The notes under the pieces: generated by a model
Database searches by the model: none
What the model saw: the letters and a program-made list of their open reading frames with translations, nothing else
What the model was told of the DNA's origin: nothing
Part shown: positions 51,522 through 59,758 of the stretch, one piece after another
Layout of the letters: each line of letters starts with the position of its first letter
Numbering within the stretch: the first letter of the stretch is position 1
Translations under genes and position numbers: made by a program
NCBI RefSeq assembly: GCF_051414135.1
Contig: NZ_JBLKOA010000005.1
Location: forward strand, 1 to 64,000
DNA length: 64,000 bases
Reading direction: 5' to 3'
Source of the DNA: Halovenus halobia
GTDB lineage: Archaea; Halobacteriota; Halobacteria; Halobacteriales; Haloarculaceae

Positions 51522-52568
51522 ATGAGTACCGAACGCAAGACAGAGACCATCCCCGAATGGAAACGACAGGAAGTCGCCGACGTCAACGACTTCCTCGACC
51601 GCTACGACAGCGTCGGTGTCGTCGCGATTACGGGCATTCCGAGCCGCCAGCTTCAGGACATGCGCCGGAACCTGCACGGCAGCGCCGAACTCCGCGTCTC
51701 GCGGAACACGCTGCTTGCCCGTGCACTCGAGGCGACCGAGAACGGCCGCGACCAGCTCACTGACTTCGTCAGTGGACAGGTCGGACTGATCGGCACGAAC
51801 CAGAATCCGTTCAGTCTCTTCCAGCAGCTCGAAGCCTCGAAAACGTCGGCACCGATCAACGCCGGCGAAATCGCCCCGAACGATATCGTCATTCCAGAAG
51901 GCGATACCGGCATCGACCCCGGGCCGTTCGTTGGCGAACTCCAGAGCGTCGGTGCGAACGCCCGAATCGAGGAAGGCTCGATTCAGGTGCTCGAGGACTC
52001 GACGGTTCTCGAAGCGGGCGAAGAGGTCTCAGCTGACCTCTCGAACGTGCTTACCGAACTCGGCATCGAGCCCAAAGAGGTCGGGCTGGACCTGCGCGCC
52101 GTCTTCGCTGACGGCGTCCTGTTCGAGCCGGACGACCTCGAACTCGATGTCGAGGCCTACCGCGCGGACATCTCCGCTGCGGCTGCCCGCGGCCGGAATC
52201 TCGCCATCAACGCCGAGATTGCGACGACAGCGACGGCCCCGGCACTGCTGGCCAAAGCCAGCGGCGAAGCCAAGAGCCTCGCGATTCACGCGGCCATCGA
52301 GGACGAGGCAGTTATGCCCGACCTCATCAGCAAGGCCGACGGACAGGTCCGTGCGCTTGCCGCACAGATCGACGACGAAGAGGCCCTGCCGGAGGAACTG
52401 CAGGGCGTCGAAGAGACAGCCGACACTGCACAGACAGACGACCAACCTGACGACTCCGAGGACGCCGACGAGGAAGAAGACGCCGACGCTGCTGACGATG
52501 ACGCAGCCGAAGCAGACGACGACAGCGATGACGACGACGTTGGCGACGCACTCGGAGACATGTTCTGA
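51522..52568 (+). CDS. rpl10: 50S ribosomal protein L10 (P0)
   Basis: Stalk base protein of 348 aa. IPEWKRQEVADVNDFLDRYD, the GIPSRQLQDMRRNLHG rRNA-binding segment, the archaeal insertion domain (about 105-185), and an L12-docking helical region are visible. The C-terminus is a run of acidic residues ending VGDALGDMF, shared with L12 and bound by elongation factors. Confidence 0.96.
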   Translation: MSTERKTETIPEWKRQEVADVNDFLDRYDSVGVVAITGIPSRQLQDMRRNLHGSAELRVSRNTLLARALEATENGRDQLTDFVSGQVGLIGTNQNPFSLFQQLEASKTSAPINAGEIAPNDIVIPEGDTGIDPGPFVGELQSVGANARIEEGSIQVLEDSTVLEAGEEVSADLSNVLTELGIEPKEVGLDLRAVFADGVLFEPDDLELDVEAYRADISAAAARGRNLAINAEIATTATAPALLAKASGEAKSLAIHAAIEDEAVMPDLISKADGQVRALAAQIDDEEALPEELQGVEETADTAQTDDQPDDSEDADEEEDADAADDDAAEADDDSDDDDVGDALGDMF

Positions 52569-52573
52569 TAACA

Positions 52574-52927
52574 ATGGAATACGTATACGCAGCACTCATC
52601 CTGAACGAATCGGGCGAAGAAATCAACGAAGAAAACCTCACCAGCGTCCTCGAATCCGCGGGCGTTGACGTCGAGCAGTCCCGTGTCAAGGCGCTCGTCG
52701 CCGCACTGGAAGACGTCGACATCGAGGAAGCTGTCGAGGAAGCAACCGCAGTGCCCGCCGCGGGCGGCGCAGGCGGCGCAGCCCCGGCTGACACCGGTGG
52801 CGACGACGCTGAAGACGAAGCTGACGAGGGCGACGACGAAGCAGACGCCGACGACGGCGACGACGGCGACGGCGACGACGAGGAGGACGGCGACGCAGGC
52901 GAAGGGCTCGGCGAGCTCTTCGGCTAA
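52574..52927 (+). CDS. rpl12: 50S ribosomal protein L12 (P1)
   Basis: Stalk protein of 117 aa. MEYVYAALILNESGEEINEENLTSVLESAGVDVE split over 1-34 is the archaeal P1 N-terminal dimer domain; then an Ala/Gly hinge (about 60-75), a very acidic linker, and the factor-binding tail GLGELFG. Follows L10 after 5 nt. Confidence 0.97.
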   Translation: MEYVYAALILNESGEEINEENLTSVLESAGVDVEQSRVKALVAALEDVDIEEAVEEATAVPAAGGAGGAAPADTGGDDAEDEADEGDDEADADDGDDGDGDDEEDGDAGEGLGELFG

Positions 52928-53024
52928 CTCGGCCGCTTTCTTTCCGCTCACTCCCTCGCCAGCGACAGCCACGCACGCGATTCAAATCGTCAACATATAC
53001 AGGGGTCGGCCCGTATGATGTAGT

Positions 53025-53333
53025 ATGACAGAAGAACAAACGGAGACGGCTGTCGACGCAGAACCAAATCCAAAGACAACCGCCGCAGTTGGCGGGTTCG
53101 TCGGCACGGTCCTTGGCTCGCGACTGAGCCGAGGCGGCGCGCTCGTTGGCGGTCTCGTTGGCGGCACGTTCGGCTATCTCGCTGCCGCGACGGGCCGCTC
53201 GCCCGTCGACACGACCGACCCAGAACCGGTCGCCATCGACGTTGCGGATTCCGAAGACACTGACACCGATTCAGACGCGAGCGTGGCCGAAGAGATTGAC
53301 ATCGAAGAGCCCAGCGCCGACGACGAAGACTGA
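53025..53333 (+). CDS. glycine-zipper hypothetical protein
   Basis: A 102-aa protein. Residues about 20-56 are Gly/Ala-rich (AVGGFVGTVLGSRLSRGGALVGG..., about 20-45) like glycine-zipper membrane proteins; the N- and C-terminal parts are acidic and soluble. Convergent with a SHOCT protein gene. Function unknown. Confidence 0.5.
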   Translation: MTEEQTETAVDAEPNPKTTAAVGGFVGTVLGSRLSRGGALVGGLVGGTFGYLAAATGRSPVDTTDPEPVAIDVADSEDTDTDSDASVAEEIDIEEPSADDED

Positions 53334-53341
53334 CGGTCTGT

Positions 53342-53686
53342 CTACCAGTCGGTCGGTTCTTCGGCGTCGCGGCCCTTCGTTTCGGCCACTAACAGTTTCT
53401 CGACCTGGTGTTCGAACTCCTCGTCTGTGAGTTTACCGCGGGCATATCGCTGTCGTAACCGCGCCAGCGCAGGGTCCGTCTCCGAATGGGTTGTTCCTTG
53501 GTCGTCGGTCCGTTGATTGGATCGCTTCGCATACCGCGTCGCTGTTGGGAGCACGACGCCGAAACCGATGATGAACACCACCCAGAACTGCTGGACTCCG
53601 AGCGCCAGCAGTGTGAACGCAACGCCCAGCGTCAGTGCTGAGACGATTCCGGGAACGCTGTTCGCAGTTCGGTCTTTGCCACCCAT
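53342..53686 (-). CDS. SHOCT-domain membrane protein
   Basis: A 114-aa protein with two hydrophobic helices (about 12-30 and 32-50) and a C-terminal SHOCT motif: LARLRQRYARGKLTDEEFEHQVEKLL. The start MGGKDRTAN just before the first helix is preferred to the ATG 30 nt upstream. SHOCT domains help oligomerisation. Confidence 0.8.
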   Translation of the reverse strand: MGGKDRTANSVPGIVSALTLGVAFTLLALGVQQFWVVFIIGFGVVLPTATRYAKRSNQRTDDQGTTHSETDPALARLRQRYARGKLTDEEFEHQVEKLLVAETKGRDAEEPTDW

Positions 53687-53797
53687 CCCGCCCCTACAGA
53701 TCCGGTGTGGTCTCATACTGGACTGTTATCGAGTACCGGCCTGAGCGTTTCCCCAACATGTTGGCTTTCCGCTGACTGCGAGCTTTCGCTCACCCGA

Positions 53798-54535
53798 CTA
53801 CTGGTACATGCCCAGTGGCTTGGCCTGTGAACTCTCTTCTTGCGTGGCCTCTTGCATCTGCTGTGCGAGCCGCTCGCGCGCGTCGGCGATTTCCTCGGCC
53901 TGTTCGACCAGCTTCTCGGTCTCGATATCGACCGACAGCAGCGGCTCGATTCCCTCCGTGAGCAGGATACGTGCCGCCTCTGGGTCGGGGAATTTGGCGT
54001 TGGCCCGGACGACGAGCCCGATTGCTGACAGTTGCTGTTGGCTGGCCTCGGCCAGTAGCGCTCCCGTTGGCCCGCTGATCATCCCGCTCTCAGAGGGCAG
54101 GTCGATGTCGTGGTCGGCCAGCCGGTCCTGTCCTGCCCCGACGCCGACGCCGTACATCTTCGGCACGTCCTCCGTTTCACTCGGGATTCCGCTCAGGTAG
54201 ATTGGCGTCACATCGTGTTCTGCCAACCAGCCGGTGACACAACTGGCAAACTCCGGGGCTGATTTCGGTGACACCGGGACGTCGCTCTGGAGCGCGAGCA
54301 GGTCGCGTTCTTCGTCTGCGTAGATTCGGACTGGTGGTCGAATCGTCCGGTCTCCTTCCTCGTACACTGCCGTTCGCGGCAGCCCATCACAGTGACAGGA
54401 AGCGTACTCCACCATGTCAAAGTGCTCGACCAGGTGGCTCGTCGCGATCTTCCCGACGAGGCCGATGCCGGGAAGCCCTTCGACCAGCAGCGGTGCGTCA
54501 AGGTCCAGTTCGGTGTGTACTGCGATGTGTGCCAT
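53798..54535 (-). CDS. PAC2-family proteasome assembly chaperone
   Basis: A 245-aa protein of the PAC2/PbaB group. LLVEGLPGIGLVGKIATSHLVEHFDMVEYASC and MISGPTGALLAEASQQQLSAIG segments are family hallmarks, with a C-terminal coiled helix (EEIADARERLAQQMQEA) and a final GMYQ tail. Archaeal relatives interact with proteasome alpha subunits through a C-terminal HbYX-type tail. The start MAHIAVHTELDLD is chosen from the family; the longer frame reads into the promoter region. Confidence 0.87.
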   Translation of the reverse strand: MAHIAVHTELDLDAPLLVEGLPGIGLVGKIATSHLVEHFDMVEYASCHCDGLPRTAVYEEGDRTIRPPVRIYADEERDLLALQSDVPVSPKSAPEFASCVTGWLAEHDVTPIYLSGIPSETEDVPKMYGVGVGAGQDRLADHDIDLPSESGMISGPTGALLAEASQQQLSAIGLVVRANAKFPDPEAARILLTEGIEPLLSVDIETEKLVEQAEEIADARERLAQQMQEATQEESSQAKPLGMYQ

Positions 54536-54581
54536 GCCTGATTCAACACAGGCCCCCGACTTAACAGTCCGTGACGACAGC

Positions 54582-54926
54582 TCACCGTTGCCAGACGGAC
54601 AGCAGTTGCCCGCGCCACAGCCAGAGCCAGACGTAATCGCGCTCCTCGATAGCTGGTGCTTTACTGTGGTCGAAGACGACCTGCCATGGCTCCCGGTCCG
54701 ACTCCTCAACCAGAACGACGACGTGCTCGTCGTCGACGATTCGGTCAACTGTCCCGGGATAGACACCGCTTCGACCACCGACGTCGAACGAGTCTGCTGT
54801 CTCCACCGATTCGCTCTGTGGGTTTGCCGCCGCTTCGTCTGCGCTTGCTGTTGCTGCCGTTGCACTCAGACAGGCTGCGCCGCAGGCTCGAATAACCTGT
54901 CGCCGTGTTGCCGTGTGGTCTGACAT
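54582..54926 (-). CDS. Tat-exported small protein with DUF3006-like core
   Basis: A 114-aa protein with TRRQVIRACGAACLSATAATASADE, a Tat signal ending in Ala-rich cleavage region; no lipobox Cys after it. The mature part VDRIVDDEHVVVLVEESDREPW and ERDYVWLWLWRG resembles the DUF3006 beta core seen at 17861. An export version of that fold is my inference. Function unknown. Confidence 0.6.
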   Translation of the reverse strand: MSDHTATRRQVIRACGAACLSATAATASADEAAANPQSESVETADSFDVGGRSGVYPGTVDRIVDDEHVVVLVEESDREPWQVVFDHSKAPAIEERDYVWLWLWRGQLLSVWQR

Positions 54927-55015
54927 ACGGGCCGTGGTCCCGCGTTCGGATATAAACCCTCGCCACTCTCCCGACGACCGGCACGGTTTTCTTCGGGGGC
55001 GTGAATACACTGACA

Positions 55016-55789
55016 ATGAGTCTCGGCGTCGGCCAGCGACTCGACGGCCTCGTCGCGAACTACTTCGACCACCCATTGCCCGACTCTCAGGAGCTGCCGC
55101 GCTGGGTTGCGCCGCTCCCCGAGTGGCTGGAAAACGTCGGTCTCCGACTGGCGTGGCCGGTCGCAATCGTCAATCTCCTCGGGACACTCTTTGGCTTCTG
55201 GTACTACGCGGGACAGCCACTGGACCTCGCACCGCCACTGCTCAGAGGCCAACTCGGTGCCGCACCGGCGGTCGCCTATCCGCTTATTCCTGATTCCCCC
55301 GTCGCGACGATGTTTATCGGCCTCTCGCTGATTGCGTGGCGACTTGACCTTGACGCTGAGCCGCTGCATATGCTCGCCTTTTTCGGCTGTATCAAACTCG
55401 GCCTCTGGACGCCGTACGTCCAGTTAGTCCTCAACGGCTCGGCCGGTATCGTCCCGTGGCTCTACTGGTTTCTCATCCTCAGCCATGCCGCAATGGCTGT
55501 CGAGGCGTTTCTGATCCACCGCTATGCGACCTTTTCGGCTGGCTCGGTTGCGGTCGCACTCGCGTGGTACGGGTTCAACGACGTGGTGGATTACTTCTGG
55601 CCAGTGCTCGAGGGCCCGCATCACACGTGGCTCCGGGCCGAGCCCTTCGGATCCGGTGGGTTCGACCACTCAGTGCTGGCCCACGACCTCGCTGCTGCCT
55701 GGGCGGTCGTGCTGACTTTCATTGCGGTCTTTCTCGCCCTCGCAACTCGGGTCGCGATTGTTCGGTCGCAGCTGGCTGAGACTGCCTAA
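55016..55789 (+). CDS. DUF1405 family membrane protein
   Basis: Membrane protein of 257 aa with about seven hydrophobic helices. LRLAWPVAIVNLLGTLFGFWYY, IPDSPVATMFIGLSLIAWR, GIVPWLYWFLILSHAAMAVEAF and YGFNDVVDYF mark DUF1405. Unknown transport or enzymatic role. The ATG at 55016 is preferred over the in-frame start five codons upstream. Confidence 0.82.
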   Translation: MSLGVGQRLDGLVANYFDHPLPDSQELPRWVAPLPEWLENVGLRLAWPVAIVNLLGTLFGFWYYAGQPLDLAPPLLRGQLGAAPAVAYPLIPDSPVATMFIGLSLIAWRLDLDAEPLHMLAFFGCIKLGLWTPYVQLVLNGSAGIVPWLYWFLILSHAAMAVEAFLIHRYATFSAGSVAVALAWYGFNDVVDYFWPVLEGPHHTWLRAEPFGSGGFDHSVLAHDLAAAWAVVLTFIAVFLALATRVAIVRSQLAETA

Positions 55790-55856
55790 TTCCGTCCGCG
55801 GTCAGCGTCCTGTTACCGGGGATAGTGTTTTCACAGATGATGCTGTATGTGAACAC

Positions 55857-56525
55857 ATGAGATTCGTTATCGTGGGCTTCGGTCGGGTTGGGATGCGGAC
55901 GGCCCAGACACTCCGGGGGGAGGGGCACACGGTCGTTGTCGTCGAACAGGACCCCGAGCGCCTCGACCGCGCTCGTGACGACGGGTTTGCGGTCGTCAGC
56001 GGCGATGGGTCGACAGAGGCGGTGCTCGCGGAGGCCGGACTGGACGAGACAGACGCAATCGGCGCGCTGACGGGTGACCTCAACACCAACTTCCTCGCGT
56101 GTGTCATCGGCGACGCACACGGCTGTCGGACGGTGTTGCGCGTCAACGAGGACTTCAGCGACGAACTGTACGAGAAGTACGCGAGCAGTGTCGACGAGAT
56201 CATCTACCCGGAACGACTCGGTGCGGTCGGCGCGAAAACGGCACTTCTTGGCGGAGACTTCAATGTAATTGCTGACCTCACAGAGGAACTGTCCATCGCA
56301 AGCGTTGAAATTCCCGACGACGCGCCGGTGATCGGCCAGCGCGTTATCGATGTCGAACTCCCGGGCGAAACGCAAATCTATGCCCACGGCCGGGCGAACG
56401 AGTCGATGACAATTCCGCTGCCACGGACCAAAATCGAGGCTGGCGATTCAGTTGCGATTCTGACCGACCCGGAGTTCCTGACCGAGGTGCGCGAGCGCTT
56501 GCGTGGCGAAGCAGTCGCTGGCTGA
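55857..56525 (+). CDS. TrkA-N/TrkA-C K+ channel regulatory protein
   Basis: RCK-type K+ uptake or channel regulator of 222 aa. The Rossmann loop FVIVGFGRVGMRTAQTL and VVEQDPERLDRAR bind NAD(H) or other nucleotides; a TrkA-C domain follows (about 140-215, IASVEIPDDAPVIGQRV and GDSVAILTDPEFL). No channel gene is adjacent. K+ homeostasis is central to salt-in halophiles. Confidence 0.9.
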   Translation: MRFVIVGFGRVGMRTAQTLRGEGHTVVVVEQDPERLDRARDDGFAVVSGDGSTEAVLAEAGLDETDAIGALTGDLNTNFLACVIGDAHGCRTVLRVNEDFSDELYEKYASSVDEIIYPERLGAVGAKTALLGGDFNVIADLTEELSIASVEIPDDAPVIGQRVIDVELPGETQIYAHGRANESMTIPLPRTKIEAGDSVAILTDPEFLTEVRERLRGEAVAG

Positions 56526-56534
56526 GTAGAAAAC

Positions 56535-56617
56535 GGGGGCGCGTGGCAACCACCTGCAAAGCAGGGCGCCATTGAAGGATGGGAGCTGTGGGCACAAGCT
56601 TCTGGACACGCGCCCAT
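56535..56617 (+). ncRNA. candidate structured RNA
   Basis: Outer stem GGGCGCGTG (56537-56545) pairs perfectly with CACGCGCCC (56607-56615). Inside are CCTGC-AAA-GCAGG (about 56553-56565), GGCGCC, and a hairpin AGCTGTG...CACAAGCT (about 56584-56600) with one bulge. The block lies in a 184-nt gap downstream of the TrkA gene and is in neither flanking frame. It is not a tRNA and I recognise no riboswitch. Strand is unproven; the plus strand is assumed. Confidence 0.4.
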
Positions 56618-56647
56618 CAGATTGCTCTCTACCGAGGCTGATAAACA

Positions 56648-56671
56648 CCCGTCAGACGGCCGTCTGACGGG
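56648..56671. promoter_or_regulatory. 24-bp perfect palindrome upstream of the small-ORF/PIN-like pair
   Basis: CCCGTCAGACGG followed at once by its reverse complement, ending 38 nt before the ATG at 56710. The position just upstream of the start suggests an operator for a dimeric repressor. Confidence 0.55.
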
Positions 56672-56709
56672 ACCGACGGCTTTTCTTCGCCGGTTCGCGT
56701 AGCTGTGGT

Positions 56710-56814
56710 ATGTCCGACCTGAGCTGGGGAGACCTGTTCGAGCGCGCACAGTCCTACGAGGTGACGACTGACCAGATTCAGACCGCACTGCAGGCTCTGC
56801 GAGACGATGAGTGA
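56710..56814 (+). CDS. 34-aa conserved-type mini-protein ahead of PIN-like gene
   Basis: Only 34 codons: a SDLSWGDLFERAQSYEV start and an amphipathic C-terminal helix (TDQIQTALQALRDDE). The pattern W-G-x-LF-x-RA resembles haloarchaeal mini-proteins I have seen annotated as hypothetical. Its last 8 nt overlap the ATG of the PIN-like gene in another frame, a tight coupling typical of antitoxin-toxin pairs. No DNA-binding motif is obvious at this size. Confidence 0.6.
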   Translation: MSDLSWGDLFERAQSYEVTTDQIQTALQALRDDE

Positions 56815-57274
56815 GGCTGCGTCAACCCGAGTCGTTGCCGACGCAGATGTCCTGGCTGCGGACCTGCTCGTCGGTGGGCCAGCGCGTGCGGCACTCGACC
56901 ATATCCGCAGTCACAGTTGGCTCGCCCTCGTCGCCAGCGACGCGCTGCTCGCGGACGCGACGGTAGTTATCTCCGACTTCACTGACGACGAACTTGCGTC
57001 GGCGTGGCGTGACCGCATTACAGAAGAGCGTGTCGACGTCTCTCATCCCGACGGTGACCATCCGGCACTGGCCTCGGCCTACCGCGGTGAGGCGGGACAC
57101 GTACTGACCTTCGACGACGACCTGGCCAGCGCGTCGACAAACCGATCACTGCAACCACACATGACGGTCAGCATCCGTCCGCCAGACGCCTTTGCACGGC
57201 TGTTTGCCCCTGACAGTCTGTACGAAAGTCTCTACGACGAGCCCTATCCCGGACCGGACCGCGACCCACGCTGA
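56807..57274 (+). CDS. PIN-like domain protein (DUF7384-like)
   Basis: A 155-aa protein with the start of a PIN-fold: VVADADVLAADLLVGG (Asp12, Asp14), a central DFTDDELASAWRDRI with an acidic residue, and LTFDDDLASAS with the terminal acidic group. The acidic order D...E...DD fits a metal-dependent RNase. It has an extra acidic/proline-rich C-terminus (about 140-155). Family name DUF7384 is from memory. With the mini-protein it may be a VapBC-like module; the toxin activity is unproven. Confidence 0.6.
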   Translation: MSEAASTRVVADADVLAADLLVGGPARAALDHIRSHSWLALVASDALLADATVVISDFTDDELASAWRDRITEERVDVSHPDGDHPALASAYRGEAGHVLTFDDDLASASTNRSLQPHMTVSIRPPDAFARLFAPDSLYESLYDEPYPGPDRDPR

Positions 57275-57283
57275 TACTAGTGG

Positions 57284-57931
57284 TTATCTGTCGGCGGAGC
57301 CGTACCACTCCGCGAACTTTGCCAGCGCACGGCCGCGGTGGCTGATGGCGTTTTTCTCTTCGGTGCTCATTTCGGCGTAGGTCTGGCCGTCGTACTCGAA
57401 AATCGGGTCGAATCCGAAGCCGCCGTCGCCGCGCGGGGCGACAATCGTCCCGGGTGCAACACCCTCGAACAGCCGTACTGGCAGGGCGTCACCGTCGACC
57501 TGTTCGTCTGTCGTCGCGTCGCTGCGGTGTTCGGCAGCGATGTCCTGCCCGCGACGGTCTGTATCGACCGGTTCTGGTGTCGCTGCAAAACTCTCGCCGT
57601 CGCAGTAGGCGATGACCGCCCGGAAGGCACCGCTCCGGTCGTCCTCGGCCTGTGCGAGTTCCCAGACGCGCTCGATGCCGAGTTTGTCCTCGACGTACGA
57701 GGAGTACGGGCCCGGGAAGCCACCGAGTGCGTCGATGGTCAGCCCGGAGTCGTCGACAAGCACAGGCTCGCCGACGTGGCGATAGGCCGCGCGGGCGCCA
57801 TGGGCGGCAACAGTCGCCAAATCCGCGGCCTGGCGTTCCGGATAGTCGAACTCGAACTGCTCGACCGGTTCGTCGAGATACTCCTGGGCCTCGGCGACTT
57901 TCCCCGGGTTGGTCGTCACAAAATTGATCAT
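57284..57931 (-). CDS. rdgB: inosine/xanthosine triphosphate pyrophosphatase
   Basis: HAM1/RdgB house-cleaning NTPase of 215 aa that removes ITP, XTP and dITP. INFVTTNPGKVAEAQ, VLVDDSGLTIDALGGFPGPYSSYV, GDGGFGFDPIFEYDGQTYAEM and ISHRGRALAKF are complete. It carries an extra stretch of about 30 residues (about 113-147, with VDTDRRGQDIAAEHRSDATT) not present in the shorter family members. Convergent with the PIN-like gene. Confidence 0.92.
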   Translation of the reverse strand: MINFVTTNPGKVAEAQEYLDEPVEQFEFDYPERQAADLATVAAHGARAAYRHVGEPVLVDDSGLTIDALGGFPGPYSSYVEDKLGIERVWELAQAEDDRSGAFRAVIAYCDGESFAATPEPVDTDRRGQDIAAEHRSDATTDEQVDGDALPVRLFEGVAPGTIVAPRGDGGFGFDPIFEYDGQTYAEMSTEEKNAISHRGRALAKFAEWYGSADR

Positions 57932-57968
57932 ACCTGCCGTCGGGGTTCGACGGCCAAAATAGCCCCGT

Positions 57969-58250
57969 TTAGTCGACGACGACTTCGACCGGTTCGTCCT
58001 CGTCGTCTTCCGTTTCGACGGACTCGTCGTCCTCGCCCGAGCGTTCCTGATAGAGCAGCGCGCCGACAATCGCGACCACAATCCACGACCGCCAGTTCGC
58101 CAGGTTCAGCGTGTAGCCCACGCCGAACTCTTTTTCGACGAGCATCTCTTCACCGGGTTGCCAGTACGACGAGAGCAGCCCTCGGAGGCTGGGCTTCTCG
58201 AAGTTATACGGAATACCGAACAGTTCGCCAGAGGCGGGTTGGTCTGCCAT
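57969..58250 (-). CDS. DUF5808 domain membrane protein
   Basis: A 93-aa protein with FGIPYNFEKPSLRGLLSSYWQPGEEMLVEKEFGVGYTLN split over 14-51, the DUF5808 motif, one hydrophobic helix (about 56-70, SWIVVAIVGALLY) and an acidic C-terminal tail. The start MADQPASGE is family-like; the longer frame adds 28 non-conserved residues. Function unknown. Confidence 0.75.
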   Translation of the reverse strand: MADQPASGELFGIPYNFEKPSLRGLLSSYWQPGEEMLVEKEFGVGYTLNLANWRSWIVVAIVGALLYQERSGEDDESVETEDDEDEPVEVVVD

Positions 58251-58556
58251 ACGTTGGTGTACACTCGCCTGCATTAAGATGGTTTCCCTCTGCTCGGTGA
58301 GAAGTGGCCCCCGAGCATACAGTGGTTGGGACAATGCATCTCAGGGGCCAGATGGAGATACACTGTGTCGGCTCATAATTGTTGTGATTATAGTAATAAC
58401 AAAATTCGGTAGAGTTTTACACGCACAATATCGTATTTTTATCCGCGAAACTGCTATTGGCCCAGTTTATCCTCTGTAATAATCACTAACTGAATTTTGT
58501 ACTCAGATTTAATAAGGGTGGGTCGTAAAAATAAGTGCAGATTAAGTGGTTGGGAT
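58251..58556. other. AT-rich intergenic region upstream of TrmB
   Basis: No gene is seen. The stretch 58370-58520 is AT-rich with several TATA-like strings; TTTAATA at 58508-58514 is best placed for the TrmB gene, giving a short leader. The 11-mer AGTGGTTGGGA occurs at 58321-58331 and 58545-58555, which might be coincidence or a pair of binding sites. Confidence 0.4.
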
Positions 58557-59363
58557 ATGTCTGAAAATAATCCACAAAACCAAGCTATCGAAGAGCTAGA
58601 ACAGTTTGGGCTTCGAGAGTATGAAGCGAAGTGTTTCGTCTCGTTAACAAAAATCACCGCTGGGACTGCCCGCGATGTCAGCGAACATATCGACGTGCCA
58701 CGGACTCGAGTGTACGAGGCAGTCCGTTCGCTCGAAGCCGACGGCTTAGTCGAGATTCAACACTCCTCGCCACAGCGATTCCGCGCTATTCCTCTCTCTG
58801 AGGCCCTGGAAGTTCTCGAACAGCGCCACCAGAGCCGCATCGACCGACTCGAACAATCGCTTACGCAGCTTCGACGGGAACCCGACTCTGGCAGCCACGA
58901 ACTGGACCCAGAAGTCTGGTCGCTGTCCGGAACCGAGACAATCACCGCCCGAACGAAACGGCTGATCGACGGCGCCGAAACGGAGGTGCTGCTGTTGGTC
59001 GGCGACAACGAGGTGATCGCCAACGGCGTCAACGACCGACTCCGCTCGGCGGCCAACCGGGGCGTCGACGTTGTCGTCGGTGCTGGCTCTGAGTCGGTTC
59101 GCTCCCAACTCGCCGAATTGACCTCCGAACTATACGTCTTCGAGTCAAATTTCGAGTGGCTCTCCCAGGCAGACCAGCCAGGCCATCTCTCGGTCGGCCG
59201 ACTCATGCTGGTTGATGATGGAGACCTGCTCGCCAGCACGGTCGCTCACACGGACGGTAACGTTCGTGAGCGAGCAGTCTGTGGAAACGGTTCCGGTAAC
59301 AGCATCGTCCTCGTTCTTCGCGGGCTTCTCTCACAGTATCTCGACCACCCCCAGGGCGCGTAA
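58557..59363 (+). CDS. TrmB-family transcription regulator
   Basis: Regulator of 268 aa. N-terminal TrmB-type winged helix (about 8-70): LREYEAKCFVSLTKITAGTARDVSEHIDVPRTRVYEAVRSLE. A coiled linker (about 85-115) leads to a C-terminal effector-like domain (about 125-262) with no sugar-binding motif that I can name. The start at 58557 follows a TATA-like element; the earlier in-frame codons encode an AT-rich intergenic sequence. No sugar transporter is adjacent, so the target is elsewhere. Confidence 0.87.
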   Translation: MSENNPQNQAIEELEQFGLREYEAKCFVSLTKITAGTARDVSEHIDVPRTRVYEAVRSLEADGLVEIQHSSPQRFRAIPLSEALEVLEQRHQSRIDRLEQSLTQLRREPDSGSHELDPEVWSLSGTETITARTKRLIDGAETEVLLLVGDNEVIANGVNDRLRSAANRGVDVVVGAGSESVRSQLAELTSELYVFESNFEWLSQADQPGHLSVGRLMLVDDGDLLASTVAHTDGNVRERAVCGNGSGNSIVLVLRGLLSQYLDHPQGA

Positions 59364-59407
59364 CTGTGGAGTGAACGCACTTACGTCTCGGCCCCGTCTG
59401 TGCGCGT

Positions 59408-59755
59408 ATGGAATCGATGTCACCTGCTGACGGCGAGACGGTCGAAGTCGTCGACGGCGTCTATCTCACACAACTTGTCTCGGGCGAGCGGACGAGTCTC
59501 CAGCATTTCCACATCGAATCGGGCGCGTCCGTTCCGGAACACAGCCACGAACACGAACAGATTGGCTACGTCGCAAACGGCACCTTCACCTTCCTGATCG
59601 ACGGCGAGACACACGTCATCAACCCCGGCGAGTCCTTCGTCATCCCATCGAACGTGCCCCACGCTGCCGAGAATCGCTCGGAGATGCCCGTCGAAGGAAT
59701 TGATGTCTTCAGCCCGCCGCGTGACGACCCGCCGTGGAGCCCAGATAGCCCCTAA
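59408..59755 (+). CDS. cupin-domain protein
   Basis: Small beta-barrel protein of 115 aa with both cupin motifs: PEHSHEHEQIGYV (metal His cluster) and NPGESFVIPSNVPHAAEN with the last His. A double-use metal site is intact. Its ligand is unknown; sits between TrmB and truA on the same strand. Confidence 0.87.
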   Translation: MESMSPADGETVEVVDGVYLTQLVSGERTSLQHFHIESGASVPEHSHEHEQIGYVANGTFTFLIDGETHVINPGESFVIPSNVPHAAENRSEMPVEGIDVFSPPRDDPPWSPDSP

Positions 59756-59758
59756 CCC

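Noticed and set aside
58321..58555. repeated 11-mer AGTGGTTGGGA as a confirmed regulator site
   Set aside because: Only two copies and not palindromic; may be chance in a 230-nt span.
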